64,000 nucleotides of DNA from Marinobacter zhanjiangensis (GTDB taxonomy: Bacteria; Pseudomonadota; Gammaproteobacteria; Pseudomonadales; Oleiphilaceae), in assembly GCF_014651935.1 (NCBI RefSeq), contig NZ_BMXV01000001.1:124001-188000 (forward strand), given 5' to 3'. Positions 36,217 to 46,040 of the stretch are shown one piece after another. Position numbers and translations under genes: made by a program. Each line of letters starts with the position of its first letter. The stretch's first letter is position 1. The notes below the pieces were generated by a model. It ran no database searches, was not told the origin of the DNA, and saw nothing but the letters and a program-made list of their open reading frames with translations.

Positions 36217-37899
36217 TCAGGTCGCGCTTCCGAAACTGCCCCAGAAGCCGCATTTATGCTCATCTCCGAACTGCGTAGTGCTCTTGGTGGCAATTCCGTC
36301 GGGATCAAGCTCAATCATTTCTCCGGTGGAGTTGACCGATGGCCAGCTCACGCCAGTGCCGTCAGTCGAATTGGGATTGCCGTCCTCCGACTTGGCAAAG
36401 TTGGCCCAATAGGCCGTCATGGCATCGGCCAGGTCAGCTTGCGTTTCCGTCATACCACGCCCGCCATCGTCCAGCGACGCCAGGCGACTTTCACGGGAAT
36501 TGAAAATGTACTGGATTTCGAAAGCATGGGCAGCACCCAGATTAAAACTGTTGCCCTCAGGAATGATCTTCGGAGCAGCCCGATCCGTGAACTCATAGGC
36601 GTACACCGTATTATGGCCAACCATCTGACCGATCTGCCCCAGGGCTCCGCATGAAAATACGGCGTCTGTTCCCACAGCGCCCACCGCGACACTGGTGTTG
36701 TCATAGTCAGCCAGTGGGTACTGGTTATCGATGATCATCTGCGCGGTTGTTTCCGGAACTTCCAGCAGGCTGGCGACTTCCGGTGCATAATCATCCCGGC
36801 CCAGGACGGCCTCCTCCGGCGATTGTCCCGCTGCAAATCGGGTCAGCTCCCCAATCGCCACGAACAGGCGCCATTCGTCCAGGTTACTGCCGGTCATGAC
36901 TGGAACCATGTTGTAGGTGTCATTGGCAAGCGCTGTGCTGATGCTGTCGGGCATGACGTCACCGCGACGACTGGGAACGAAATCAAGATCGGCATCCGCC
37001 TGAGCAGCTTGAATCACGGAGGCGTCAAGCGAACGGATGCAATCAATATCGGAACACGCAGAGTCAAGGTTTTGGTAGAAAGTGGCGCCGCCACCCTCAA
37101 CGGTAGCTTGGTCTGGCTGACTACCAGTGTAAGCGCCGCTCTGTACGATGGCTTTATCGAACAACTCAGTCGCTGTTGGGGAAACGACGAGCGACATGAC
37201 ACTTGCGCCACCAGCAGACTCACCAAAAATAGTCACGTTGTCCGGATTACCGCCGAAGTTCTCGATATTGTCGTGGACCCACTGAAGGGCAAGCTGCTGG
37301 TCCAGGAGGCCCCAGCTACCTGAGTAACCATTGGGATCCTCCGCAGCCAGATCCGGATGGGACAGGAAGCCCAGCACGCCCAGCCGGTAGTTGATGGTGA
37401 CCACCACGACACCCTCATCAATAAGGCCGGCCGGGTCATAGGCGTTCCCTGAACCGGTCTCGAAGGCACCGCCATGGATCCAGACCATTACGGCATTGTC
37501 GCCGTTGGCCTCTTCAGGCTGATACACGTTGAGGTACAGGCAGTCTTCGGTGGATCCAGCGGCACCAAACGTACTGTCCTCGGCTTGGGGCTGGAGGCAG
37601 CTGCCCCCGAACTCTGTGGCCTTCAGCCGCGTCTCCCAGGCTTCCGCTGGCTCCGGTGCTGCATAGCGCAGCTCGCCAACAGGCGGCTTGGCATAGGGAA
37701 TCCCCTTGAACGCCAGCATATCGCCCTGCTCTACGCCTTCGACCTCACCTTGCTGGGTGGCGCGTGTGGGTCCCGATACCCCGGATTCGATATCGTCGTC
37801 ATCACCGGAACTCGAACCACCACAACCCGCCAACAGGGTTGCCGCCAGCACAGTACTCAGAGACATTCGCCAGAATGTGTTGTTATCTTGAAGTTTCAT
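36217..37899 (-). CDS. Lipoprotein carboxylesterase (type B)
   Basis: This is a 560-residue esterase with a lipobox (LLAGC, Cys26) and a Gly/Ser/Asp linker. A type B carboxylesterase alpha/beta-hydrolase follows. It has SEDC-like TEDCLYLNVYQP, an oxyanion GG in WIHGGAF and the nucleophile Ser228 in GESAGG. A C-terminal His in GAAHAFE completes the expected triad. It should be anchored in the outer or inner membrane facing the periplasm and hydrolyse esters. A single gene. The following terminator separates it from the flavoprotein gene. Confidence 0.92.
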   Translation of the reverse strand: MKLQDNNTFWRMSLSTVLAATLLAGCGGSSSGDDDDIESGVSGPTRATQQGEVEGVEQGDMLAFKGIPYAKPPVGELRYAAPEPAEAWETRLKATEFGGSCLQPQAEDSTFGAAGSTEDCLYLNVYQPEEANGDNAVMVWIHGGAFETGSGNAYDPAGLIDEGVVVVTINYRLGVLGFLSHPDLAAEDPNGYSGSWGLLDQQLALQWVHDNIENFGGNPDNVTIFGESAGGASVMSLVVSPTATELFDKAIVQSGAYTGSQPDQATVEGGGATFYQNLDSACSDIDCIRSLDASVIQAAQADADLDFVPSRRGDVMPDSISTALANDTYNMVPVMTGSNLDEWRLFVAIGELTRFAAGQSPEEAVLGRDDYAPEVASLLEVPETTAQMIIDNQYPLADYDNTSVAVGAVGTDAVFSCGALGQIGQMVGHNTVYAYEFTDRAAPKIIPEGNSFNLGAAHAFEIQYIFNSRESRLASLDDGGRGMTETQADLADAMTAYWANFAKSEDGNPNSTDGTGVSWPSVNSTGEMIELDPDGIATKSTTQFGDEHKCGFWGSFGSAT

Positions 37900-38120
37900 T
37901 ATTCAGTCAGCCTTGATCTGTTGTTTTTGTAGACCGGCACGGTTGTCCGAAAGCCGGATGGTTTTCGATAGGCGGGAAAGCTCTTTCAATGAGCGAGCGC
38001 TCGAAAACCTGTAGACAGATTAAGGGTGGTGCGCGGTGGTTGTCTGGCGCTTCGGGGGAGGAAGTGTCGGGGAGGATGGCATGTCGTGTCACTTCCCTGT
38101 GACACATTTCACAAATCGCC

Positions 38121-39503
38121 TCAGTTATCGGAGAGACGGCGACGCAGCGTAAACGGTGAGAAGTATCGTTTGCCCGGGAATTCGTCCTCGTAGAGGCGGG
38201 CGCTCCCGGATTCGTTCACCAGACCGGAGACGTGGTAAAGGCCTTTATGCAGGTCATGGAAGACATCAAGCGCATTTATCACTCCGGGCAGATCGTAAAA
38301 GTTCTTGAGCATGCCGGTGGATACACGCCACAGGTTACCCTTGTCGTCATACTGATCAGCCACGGCAATGTTCCAGCTGTCCTCGTCAATATAGAACACC
38401 CGCTTGTGGTACAGGTGGCGGGAGTCTTCCCGCAGGATCCCCTCCACCACATGCACCCGGTGCAGTTCCCAGCGCATCAGGTCCGGGTTCAGGTGCTGGT
38501 CGCCGAGCACTTCATCGTAGGTGTACTTGTCACTGGTAAGCTCGAAGTTGTTGTAGGGGATGATCTTTTCTTCCAGCCCCTTGTACTCCCAGTTGAAACG
38601 GTCCGGCGCTCCATTATATATGTCGGTGTCGTCCACGGTACGCAGACCACCTGACGACGCAATGGGCGCGTCGTAGCCCAGGCTGGGCGCCCGGCGAACC
38701 TCACCGGCACTGAAGCCCCAGGCCTTGCGGGGCTCCTTGACCTGGTCCAGGGTGTCGTGAGTCAGTATGCCGCCCCCGGCGTACTGCTCCGGCGCGATCA
38801 CCGTGGACAGGTAGTAGTTGGCGATATTGTCCAGGGTTTCCGTGCTGCCGCCTTTCATGTTCCAGTTGAAGAATATCTCCTGGCGCATGGTAACCGGGCG
38901 GAATTTGCCGCCGACAACCACCACTTCGGAAAATTCCCGCTTGACATAGCGGCCACGCCAGCGGGTGGTGTGGTTCCAGATGGCCTGCTTGGCCTTTTCC
39001 TCGCTGGTACCGTGGAGGATCGGGAAGGGATGTCCGCCGAAGGCATTCTTGATGCCATTACCACCATCCACCAGAGACGCCGACGTGGCATTGTCTTTGG
39101 TATTCTCGACGACATGGTCCGGCGCGGTGTGGGTCCGGCGTGTCGGCAACACCCGAACCTTGAAGGTTTCCGGGTACCGGTTGATCAAAGCGGCCACCCC
39201 GTCCGGCAGCATATCCCGGTATTCCTCGATATTGTCGGCGGTCACCACATAGCGCGGCTTGTCGTCGGGGTAAGGATTGACATGGTGATCACCATTACCC
39301 TGGTAACCGTCGGGGATGGTGGTGTCACCGCCAGTCCAGCGGGGAATAGTGCCTTCCGGGTTCCCGGCCCGGATCGCCCCGAAAGGCGTCAGGCTATTAC
39401 CCAGGCGATTGGCCTGGGCCTGGGACACGGCAGCCTGGGTGGTATTGACACTGGCCAGGGCCAGCAACGAAATACACAGTGCGGGGATCAGTTTTTTTTG
39501 CAT
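38121..39503 (-). CDS. DUF1329 family exported protein
   Basis: This 460-residue protein has a Sec signal peptide (ending near NTTQAAV) and then DUF1329. DUF1329 proteins are exported, LolB-like beta-sheet proteins often found beside hydrocarbon or sterol catabolism genes and DUF1302 porins; their role is unknown. It ends in SPFTLRRRLSDN. ATG 39503 begins the signal peptide; an ATG at 39515 is also possible and neither has a clear ribosome binding site. A broken paralogue fragment lies upstream on the same strand. Confidence 0.83.
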   Translation of the reverse strand: MQKKLIPALCISLLALASVNTTQAAVSQAQANRLGNSLTPFGAIRAGNPEGTIPRWTGGDTTIPDGYQGNGDHHVNPYPDDKPRYVVTADNIEEYRDMLPDGVAALINRYPETFKVRVLPTRRTHTAPDHVVENTKDNATSASLVDGGNGIKNAFGGHPFPILHGTSEEKAKQAIWNHTTRWRGRYVKREFSEVVVVGGKFRPVTMRQEIFFNWNMKGGSTETLDNIANYYLSTVIAPEQYAGGGILTHDTLDQVKEPRKAWGFSAGEVRRAPSLGYDAPIASSGGLRTVDDTDIYNGAPDRFNWEYKGLEEKIIPYNNFELTSDKYTYDEVLGDQHLNPDLMRWELHRVHVVEGILREDSRHLYHKRVFYIDEDSWNIAVADQYDDKGNLWRVSTGMLKNFYDLPGVINALDVFHDLHKGLYHVSGLVNESGSARLYEDEFPGKRYFSPFTLRRRLSDN

Positions 39504-39723
39504 AGTCTCGTACATATTGGCCGACCATCTTATTGTTTTGACTACAAAACAGGAGCCTGACAGTCACCACTCCTGTCGCGTGTGTCTTGCGGGCATTATG
39601 GGATTTGGACTCATTCTTTATTATTTCCCGGAAACTTGCCAGCGCACCACGGCCATGTCGGTTATCGTTGTGCGCTGACGAGCAACCAGTCACGTTCTTT
39701 TGACACAAATTAACAAATCACCC

Positions 39724-39924
39724 TTATTCAGACAGGCGCCGGCGCAGGGTGAAGGGCGAGAAATAACGTTTGCCGGGAAACTCGTCCCGGAAGACCCTGG
39801 AGCCGTCGATCTCGTTCACCAGCCCCTGTACATGGTAGCGGCGAACCTTCAGGTCGTGATAAGCGGCAATATCTATCCAGACACCAGGCATATCGTAGAA
39901 GTTTTTCAGCGTCGCCATGGTCAC
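39724..39924 (-). pseudogene. 3' fragment of a second DUF1329 gene
   Basis: The 66 residues match the C-terminus of the neighbouring DUF1329 protein (LKNFYDMPGVW, YHVQGLVNE, and the identical block DEFPGKRYFSPFTLRRRLS). A stop codon lies in frame a few codons before the homology begins, near 39940. The first roughly 400 residues are absent. This is the remnant of a deleted tandem copy. Confidence 0.85.
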
Positions 39925-40081
39925 CCGGAGCGGGCCCTAAAGAAAAAACACCAGAAGCCGTTACGTAAGCAAAGGCGGCGTGTCGCGTTACATTTTGGAA
40001 CGGTGCCCCGCCACAAACCCGGTTAATATTCGCACAACTTTCCTGGCCTGATGTCCTTAAACTAATCCCCGGAGTTTTAAC

Positions 40082-41773
40082 ATGAAATTGTTTGAGCGAC
40101 TGCGCATTCGTTCACGTCTGCTGATTGCCACTCTGGTTCCCGTGCTGGTGACAGCGGGGGCCGTGGCATGGGTAACCACCGATCAGCTGCAGGCCAACGG
40201 CGAGGCCGAAGTCGAGCGGTTACGCAGCAACCTGCTGGAAGCTCACAAAACCGGGCTCAAGAACCTGGTAGAAGGCGCACGGGCTCTGATCCGCGAGGAG
40301 TATGACAGCGGGACCTACCCGGAAGATGAGGCCAAGGAACGGGTACGGGACAAACTCCGGTCCATCGTTTTCGGTGATAATAACTACCTCTACGCCTACC
40401 GCGACGATTCCTACATGTTGATCTACGCACCGGATCCAAGCATGGAAGGCCCCTCCGAGGACTCCACCGACGCCAGCCGGGGATTGCTCGCCAAACTGTT
40501 CGAGGTCGGGCGCAATGGTGGCGGGTTCTTCCGCTACGAATTCGACAACCCGGCCACAGAGGAAAAAACACCTGAGCCGAAGCTGTCCTACTCCATCACC
40601 CTGGACAAGTGGGACTGGGTCATGGGGGCCGGCGTCTATATCACTGATATCGAACAGGCCGTGGCTGCTGCCCGGGAGGAGATCGACCAGCAGATCACCA
40701 GCGCCCTGCTGACCATCCTGGGCATCACTGTGTTGATCGTGCTGATCGCCGTCGGCTTCGGCATGTTCATGGGCCGTACGGTCACAGTACCTCTGCACCG
40801 GGTCACCCGGACCATGCAGGACATCGCCGAAGGTGAAGGCGACCTGACCCGTCGCCTGCCAGATGAGGGTAACGACGAACTTGCCGACATGGGTCGCCAG
40901 TTCAACGCCTTTGTGAGCAAGATTCATGAAACCATCCGGGAAGTGGGCGACACCACCAACCAGGTGGCATCAGCGGCGGAGGAACTCAGCCGGGTGGCGG
41001 AGGAGACCCGCTCGTCAGTGCAGACCCAGGGATCCGAGACCGACCAGATCGCCTCGGCCATCACCGAAATGGCAGCCACCATTCACCAGATCTCGAAGAA
41101 CGCCAGTGAGGTACAGCAGGCCGGTTCCGACGCCGACAGGCTGGCGAAGGACGGTGGTCAGACCATGGCCGGCTCCCAGCAGTCGGTGAACAAGCTGTCA
41201 CAGAACATCATGGAAAGCGCGGAAGCCATCGAAGCCCTGGCGGCCCGCAGCGACGAGATCCAGAAGGTGCTGGACGTGATTCACGAAGTCACCGACCAGA
41301 CCAACCTGTTGGCCCTCAACGCAGCCATCGAGGCGGCCCGCGCTGGTGAACATGGCCGTGGCTTCGCCGTGGTCGCTGACGAGGTGCGCCAGCTGGCCAA
41401 GCGCAGCGGCGAATCCGCCGGTCAGATCCGCGAGATGATCGATGGCTTTATCAACGAAACCCGCGGTGCCGTGGATCGCATGCGGTCTTCCCAGGGGCTG
41501 TCCGAGGAAACCGTGGAGCGCATCAACCACGCCAGCTCGGCCCTCAACACCATCGAGCAGTCCGTGGAGCATATCCACGATCAGGTCACCCAGATTGCCA
41601 CCGCGTCGGAAGAACAGAGCCACGTGGCCGAGGAGATCAACCAGAACGTGGTGCGTATCGTGGAAGCGGCCCAGAACAGCGATACCGGCGTCACCCAGAC
41701 CAACGACGCCAGCCAGGAGCTGGCCCGCCTGGGCGAGCGCCTGCGGGAACTGGTATCCCAGTTCCGGGTATAA
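40082..41773 (+). CDS. Methyl-accepting chemotaxis protein with sCache domain
   Basis: This is a 563-residue receptor of standard order. TM1 (about 13-32) is followed by a periplasmic single-Cache domain (about 45-200) with [11 protein letters not shown] and [22 protein letters not shown]2 (about 210-235) leads to HAMP ([19 protein letters not shown]), then the signalling coiled coil with the hairpin [20 protein letters not shown]. The Cache motif suggests a small carboxylate ligand, which is family-based inference. GGAG precedes the start. A 16-bp palindrome overlaps its stop codon. Confidence 0.93.
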   Translation: MKLFERLRIRSRLLIATLVPVLVTAGAVAWVTTDQLQANGEAEVERLRSNLLEAHKTGLKNLVEGARALIREEYDSGTYPEDEAKERVRDKLRSIVFGDNNYLYAYRDDSYMLIYAPDPSMEGPSEDSTDASRGLLAKLFEVGRNGGGFFRYEFDNPATEEKTPEPKLSYSITLDKWDWVMGAGVYITDIEQAVAAAREEIDQQITSALLTILGITVLIVLIAVGFGMFMGRTVTVPLHRVTRTMQDIAEGEGDLTRRLPDEGNDELADMGRQFNAFVSKIHETIREVGDTTNQVASAAEELSRVAEETRSSVQTQGSETDQIASAITEMAATIHQISKNASEVQQAGSDADRLAKDGGQTMAGSQQSVNKLSQNIMESAEAIEALAARSDEIQKVLDVIHEVTDQTNLLALNAAIEAARAGEHGRGFAVVADEVRQLAKRSGESAGQIREMIDGFINETRGAVDRMRSSQGLSEETVERINHASSALNTIEQSVEHIHDQVTQIATASEEQSHVAEEINQNVVRIVEAAQNSDTGVTQTNDASQELARLGERLRELVSQFRV

Positions 41774-41787
41774 CCGGGGCCCCGGTT
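41772..41787. repeat. Perfect 16-bp palindrome at the chemoreceptor stop
   Basis: AACCGGGGCCCCGGTT begins inside the TAA stop of the receptor gene. It may cap the 3' end of the transcript; it has no loop and no T-run. Confidence 0.6.
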
Positions 41788-41826
41788 ATCGGCTGGTGGA
41801 TCAGCCCTGCCTGGTGTCCCGTTTGG

Positions 41827-41873
41827 TTGATTCGCTGATCTACACGCAGTAGGTCAGCAGGTCAGCGAATTAA
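41827..41873. terminator. Hairpin between convergent chemoreceptor and diguanylate cyclase genes
   Basis: Fourteen bases at 41827-41840 pair with 41860-41873 (two G-T wobbles), around a 19-nt loop. The right arm overlaps the stop of the cyclase gene. No clear U-tract, so a bidirectional terminator is only probable. Confidence 0.55.
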
Positions 41874-43438
41874 CTGAACGGGACACTAATCACCACCCGG
41901 TTGCGCCCGGTTTCCTTGGCTTCATACAGCGCCCGGTCCGCCATCTTGAACAGGTTCTCCCGATCCGTGGCATGATCCGGCACCACCGCCAGCCCGGCCG
42001 AGAACGTCAGGTTGGCGGGCCCGTCCGGGCCGAAATCCAGTTCAGTAAAGGCGTGCCGTAGCCGATCCACCACTTCCCGCCCCCGCGTGGCATCCAGCCC
42101 CGGCAACACCAGCACGAACTCTTCGCCACCAAACCTGGCCGCCACGTCATGCTTGCGGCTGCCATCTTTCAGCAACCGGGCCAGGGCAACCAGAATCCGG
42201 TCGCCCACATCATGCCCCCATGTGTCGTTGACCCGCTTGAAGAAATCAAGGTCGATCAGACAGAAACTCAGGGAGCTCTGCTCCCGAAGCGCCCGCGGTA
42301 TTTCCCGCTCCAGCACCTCGTCCAGCCAGCGCCGGTTATAAAGGCCGGTCAACGGGTCCCGGATGGACTCCTCTTTCAGGGCATGGCGCAGTTCCTCGTT
42401 GTTGCTCAGCTGCTCCCGCAGGTCTGCTTCGATCTGCTTCAGGTCGGTGACATTACGGAACCCATAGACAACCCCCCGCAACTTGCCGGTGGCCGTGTGA
42501 AACAGGTTGCGCTGAACGCTGAGAATACGCCCGTTCGCCTCGATTTCAGGCGCCACCTGGCCACCGTCCACCAGACCGGGCACCAGTTCGGTGATCGGCA
42601 GGCCGCGCTCCAGGTTCCGGTCGCCGTATTCGAAAAAGTAACGGGCAGCGGGATTGCGATCCACCAGACGACCGTAGGCGTCGGTCACCAGCACACCATC
42701 GGCCATGTGTTCGAAAACCAGCGACCGGGCGATAGGCATGACATCCAGAAAACCCTGCTTGCGGATGTTCAGCAACATGAGCACTGCGGTGACCATAAAC
42801 CCGAACGGACTGATATCCAGCCCCTGCAGGGATTCCGGGAGGGCTTGCAGAATCGTCAGTATGTTGGCGATTGATGACGCCATGCCGCCGAATAACAACA
42901 TGACAGCCTGCTTGCGATAAACCCGGGTCTGGACAATAAACCGGATCAGCAAGGCATAGGCCACCAGGGTAAGCAGGTAGGAATAGAGGGTGTGTAGCCA
43001 GAACGCTGGCCCACCCTTGAACTGCTGGGTCTCGCTTGAGGTAAAGCCCGCCAGGAACCAGTCATGGAACAGACCGTCGGTCAGCGCGATGGTCACCACC
43101 AGCACCGGCTCGACCGCCAGCCAGAAGACCAGACGTGGGCTGATGCGTTCCCGCACACCGGTATACTGCAGCACGAAGATCAGAAAAGCCGCCGGTAGCA
43201 CGCAAACGCCAACAAACATCAGTTTGAACCAGAATAACGGCATGGCTTCCGGTTCGGGTACCAGGCCAGGCTCAAAAGCGTGGAGCAGCTCGAGGGCGTA
43301 GCACAGCGTCCACCAGCTGATCCCGGCCATCATGGCCGCTACCGCCCTGGCGGCAGGCACTTCACGCCGTACCCAGGCATACCGGGCCAGAAGGAGCGTG
43401 ACCAGAAACAAAAAAAACAGCGCTGATACAAACAGCAT
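41870..43438 (-). CDS. 7TM-PAS diguanylate cyclase (GGDEF)
   Basis: This is a 522-residue membrane protein. Seven predicted N-terminal helices (about 1-225) of the histidine-kinase N-terminal 7TM type are followed by a PAS domain (about 235-340). A GGDEF domain comes next with GGEEF at 437-441 and an upstream I-site Arg-x-x-Asp (RKHD). It should make c-di-GMP from two GTP, with product inhibition through the I-site. The signal sensed by the 7TM part is unknown. It is divergent from the TetR gene. Confidence 0.9.
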   Translation of the reverse strand: MLFVSALFFLFLVTLLLARYAWVRREVPAARAVAAMMAGISWWTLCYALELLHAFEPGLVPEPEAMPLFWFKLMFVGVCVLPAAFLIFVLQYTGVRERISPRLVFWLAVEPVLVVTIALTDGLFHDWFLAGFTSSETQQFKGGPAFWLHTLYSYLLTLVAYALLIRFIVQTRVYRKQAVMLLFGGMASSIANILTILQALPESLQGLDISPFGFMVTAVLMLLNIRKQGFLDVMPIARSLVFEHMADGVLVTDAYGRLVDRNPAARYFFEYGDRNLERGLPITELVPGLVDGGQVAPEIEANGRILSVQRNLFHTATGKLRGVVYGFRNVTDLKQIEADLREQLSNNEELRHALKEESIRDPLTGLYNRRWLDEVLEREIPRALREQSSLSFCLIDLDFFKRVNDTWGHDVGDRILVALARLLKDGSRKHDVAARFGGEEFVLVLPGLDATRGREVVDRLRHAFTELDFGPDGPANLTFSAGLAVVPDHATDRENLFKMADRALYEAKETGRNRVVISVPFS

Positions 43439-43671
43439 TCACCAGCTCCCGGGTTTCATGGCCCATTTGCCAAATGGGTTATTGTTTTTATATTGAATAT
43501 GTTGGAAAGTCGTACTCATTTGCGAGACGTTACCGGGGAAGGTATCGTCTCAAAATAGAGCGCTGGCTCTATTCCAACAGAAACGTGTAGCCTATGTAAC
43601 AAAAACAATGTCAAAAAAGGTAGTAACTGAAACATGTTTGCTGCCTTTTTCGTGCCAGAAGTGAGACCCCC

Positions 43672-44295
43672 GTGGCAGTTATTCATTCTCCGTTACAGCG
43701 CGAACTGCAAAAAACCCGCAAGCGATCCTCCGGTGCCACTCCGGAGGATGCGTTCAACAAGGCCCGGCGCATCTGGCTCAAGGGCGAGCGCCTGCATCTG
43801 GCTGACCTGGCGGAGGAACTGGGCATTGGCCGGGCGACCCTGTTCCGGTGGGTCGGCAACAAGGATCTCCTGCTGGGGGACATTCTCTGGTCATTGTATA
43901 TGCCGATCCGCAGTTCGATCGTGGCCTCCACGCCCGGGCATGGCGTCGACTACATTGTGGAAGTCTACCGGCGAGTCAACATCGAACTGATTACCGCCAA
44001 GCCCCTCCAGAAGTTCGTCAAGCAGGACCCGGAGCACGCCCTGCGGGTGCTCACCTCCTCCGCCTCCACCATGCACGGCCGGGTCGTGGAGGCCAACACG
44101 ATCATGATCCAGGACCAGATCGACAGGGGCTATCTGCAAAAGCCACCCATGCGGGTGGAAAGCCTCTCCTACTTCATGGTCCGGCTGGCGGAGTCGTGCC
44201 TGTATTCCGACGTTATCCTGGGGCGGGAACCGAATATCGAAGAAGTGGAGGAAGCCTGCCTGGCAGTGAGGATATTGCTGGGCGGAAAGCCCTGA
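43672..44295 (+). CDS. TetR-type transcriptional regulator (QsdR-like)
   Basis: This is a 207-residue protein with an N-terminal TetR helix-turn-helix (LADLAEELGIGRATLFRWVGNKDLLL, shown here in parts: ADLAEELGIGRATLF then RWVGNKD). A ligand-binding helical domain like that of QsdR regulators follows. The start is a GTG at 43672 with a weak ribosome binding site. It is divergent from the diguanylate cyclase and 220 bp from the SDR gene; regulation of the neighbouring catabolic genes is inference only. Confidence 0.83.
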   Translation: MAVIHSPLQRELQKTRKRSSGATPEDAFNKARRIWLKGERLHLADLAEELGIGRATLFRWVGNKDLLLGDILWSLYMPIRSSIVASTPGHGVDYIVEVYRRVNIELITAKPLQKFVKQDPEHALRVLTSSASTMHGRVVEANTIMIQDQIDRGYLQKPPMRVESLSYFMVRLAESCLYSDVILGREPNIEEVEEACLAVRILLGGKP

Positions 44296-44350
44296 ACCGA
44301 GGGTTGAACCGATTTCGAGCCTGCTGGTTTTGGTGCCAGCCCCCACAGGA

Positions 44351-44440
44351 CGAGAAGACTTTCCGGGACACGCCGTGAATACTTCCCTGTAGATCCTTCG
44401 AAAAGGCCCATCTTTTCGAAGGTCCCGGAAAGTCTTCTCG
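44351..44440. repeat. Nested inverted repeat, possible MITE-like element
   Basis: Outer arms 44351-44369 and 44422-44440 are perfect 19-bp inverted repeats (CGAGAAGACTTTCCGGGAC). Inside, 44395-44404 and 44413-44422 form a second perfect 10-bp stem (CCTTCGAAAA) around an 8-nt loop. The element lies in the gap between the TetR and SDR genes. About 35 bp to its right is a TGGGGTCTGACCCCA box, also palindromic. Confidence 0.8.
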
Positions 44441-44514
44441 ACCTGCGGGTGCCTCAGAATTCCGTTGAAGCCTCAGAAACTGGGGTCTGACCCCATTTTC
44501 CATGCTTCCGGCTT

Positions 44515-45270
44515 TTACATATTGGAACGGTGCTGAGCCCCATCCACCGGAATACAGGCACCCGTTACCCAGCTGGCCGCGTCCGAGGCCAGGAACACCG
44601 CCACGTTGGCCACTTCTTCCGGCTTGCCGAAACGCCCCCAGGGTATCCGCTCCAAGGTGCTGTGATAGCGGGGTGAATTGGCCTTTTCCGCCTTGTCCCA
44701 GACGCCACCGGGAAACTTGATGGAACCCGGCGCGATACTGTTGACCCGAATGCCCTCGGGGCCGTGATCCACCGCCAGTGACTTGGCATAGCTGATCAGT
44801 GCCGCCTTGGTGGCCGCATAGGGCTGGGTGGTGCCCACCTCGATACCGGAGATGGACGACAGGATAATGATGTTGCCGTTGCCGGCCTCCTTCATCCAGG
44901 GCAGCACCTTGTCCACCGCCCGCACCGTGGACATCAGGTCCAGGGTGACATTGGCATCCCAGGCCTTGAGGTCGTTGCCCGCGCCCAGGGCAGACACATT
45001 GCTGACCAGGATATCCACGCTGCCCAGCTCGCGACGGGCGTTCTCCAGGAAACCGTCAAGGCTGCCCTTGTCAGCCACATCGCAGGCCTCGCTGTAGCCT
45101 TTGACACCCAGTGCCTCGATGTCTTTCTGCGTATCGCTCAACGGCCCTTCGCTGCGGGCACAGATGGCCACGTTGACGCCTTCCGCCGCCAGTGCCAGGG
45201 CGATGGAACGTCCGATACCTTTACTGCCGCCGGTCACGACGGCATTTTTGCCTTTGAGGCCCAGTTGCAT
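44515..45270 (-). CDS. SDR family oxidoreductase
   Basis: This is a 251-residue classical short-chain dehydrogenase. It has the cofactor motif TGGSKGIGRS (TGxxxGIG), NVSALG in place of NNAG, catalytic Ser in SSISG and YAATK as YxxxK. The C-terminus has GACIPVDGAQ. AGGAG stands 9 nt before ATG 45270. It reads in the same direction as the thioesterase, aldehyde dehydrogenase and beta-oxidation genes upstream, separated by a repeat, so it may share their pathway. The substrate is unknown. Confidence 0.9.
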   Translation of the reverse strand: MQLGLKGKNAVVTGGSKGIGRSIALALAAEGVNVAICARSEGPLSDTQKDIEALGVKGYSEACDVADKGSLDGFLENARRELGSVDILVSNVSALGAGNDLKAWDANVTLDLMSTVRAVDKVLPWMKEAGNGNIIILSSISGIEVGTTQPYAATKAALISYAKSLAVDHGPEGIRVNSIAPGSIKFPGGVWDKAEKANSPRYHSTLERIPWGRFGKPEEVANVAVFLASDAASWVTGACIPVDGAQHRSNM

Positions 45271-45343
45271 GGGAGAGTTCTCCTGTTGTTGTTCAGAATG
45301 TTGGACGAGTGCCCGCAATGTTCAGACGAACTCCCCCTGTGAT

Positions 45344-45450
45344 CCCCTCTCCCCTGGAGGGAGAGGGGCTGGGGGTGAGGGGGAGCGGGCAAGCTCGGAG
45401 TTGGGATCTCCCCCCTCACCCTAACCCTCTCCCTCCAGGGGAGAGGGGGT
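45344..45450. repeat. Two-palindrome intergenic repeat, copy 2
   Basis: Palindromes CCCCTCTCCCCTGGAGGGAG (45344 on) and CCCTCTCCCTCCAGGGGAG (45425 on) flank GGGGGTGAGG and its inverse CCTCACCC. Same layout as copy 1. It sits between two minus-strand genes. Confidence 0.85.
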
Positions 45451-45469
45451 ACCAATCAATGCTGTGCAC

Positions 45470-45895
45470 TTACAGATTGATCACTGCCATGGTAATCCGC
45501 GAAATACACACCAGCTTGCCTTCCTCGGTCTCGATACGGATCTCCCAGACCTGGGTAGAGCCGCCCAGGTGCAGCGGGCGCGCCGTGCCGTGGACCCATC
45601 CGGATTTGACCGAGCGGATGTGGTTGGCATTGATTTCCAGACCCACACCGGCGGTGCCTTCCTTTTTCAGGCAGTGGTTGGTGGCCACACTGCCAAGGGT
45701 TTCCGCCAGCACCACCGAAGCGCCGCCATGGAGGATACCGAATGGCTGCACGGTACGGGCGTCCACCGGCATGCGGGCACTGATGTAGTCGTCACCCGCG
45801 CCGGTGAACTCGATGCCCATGTTGTCGACAGCGGTATTAACAACCCGCTCCTGCATGCTTTCAATGGTGGGGGTAATGGTCCAGATACTGCTCAC
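45470..45895 (-). CDS. PaaI-like hotdog-fold thioesterase
   Basis: This is a 141-residue hotdog protein of the PaaI/YbgC-like group. It has the family block VQPFGILHGGASVVLAETLG, with the catalytic Glu/Asp region following, and LEINANHIRSVKSG. It would hydrolyse an acyl- or aryl-CoA thioester to free CoA. The GTG start at 45895 has GAGGA upstream. A terminator at 45964-46003 separates it from the aldehyde dehydrogenase upstream. Confidence 0.88.
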   Translation of the reverse strand: MSSIWTITPTIESMQERVVNTAVDNMGIEFTGAGDDYISARMPVDARTVQPFGILHGGASVVLAETLGSVATNHCLKKEGTAGVGLEINANHIRSVKSGWVHGTARPLHLGGSTQVWEIRIETEEGKLVCISRITMAVINL

Positions 45896-45963
45896 GGGGC
45901 TGTCCTCTCATTGTTGGTGTCGTGACCCGGAGGCGCGGCCGATAAAGCCGCCGACCGGCCCAT

Positions 45964-46003
45964 AAAAAACGGGCAGCCCCCATGCCTGCAGGACTACCCG
46001 TTT
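45964..46003 (-). terminator. Rho-independent terminator after aldehyde dehydrogenase
   Basis: On the minus strand AACGGGTAG pairs with CTGCCCGTT (one G-T wobble) across a G-rich loop and runs into TTTTTT. It ends the aldehyde dehydrogenase transcript. Confidence 0.82.
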
Positions 46004-46040
46004 CGTTAGGCTTCTATATTTACCCGATCAGACCGGGGTA

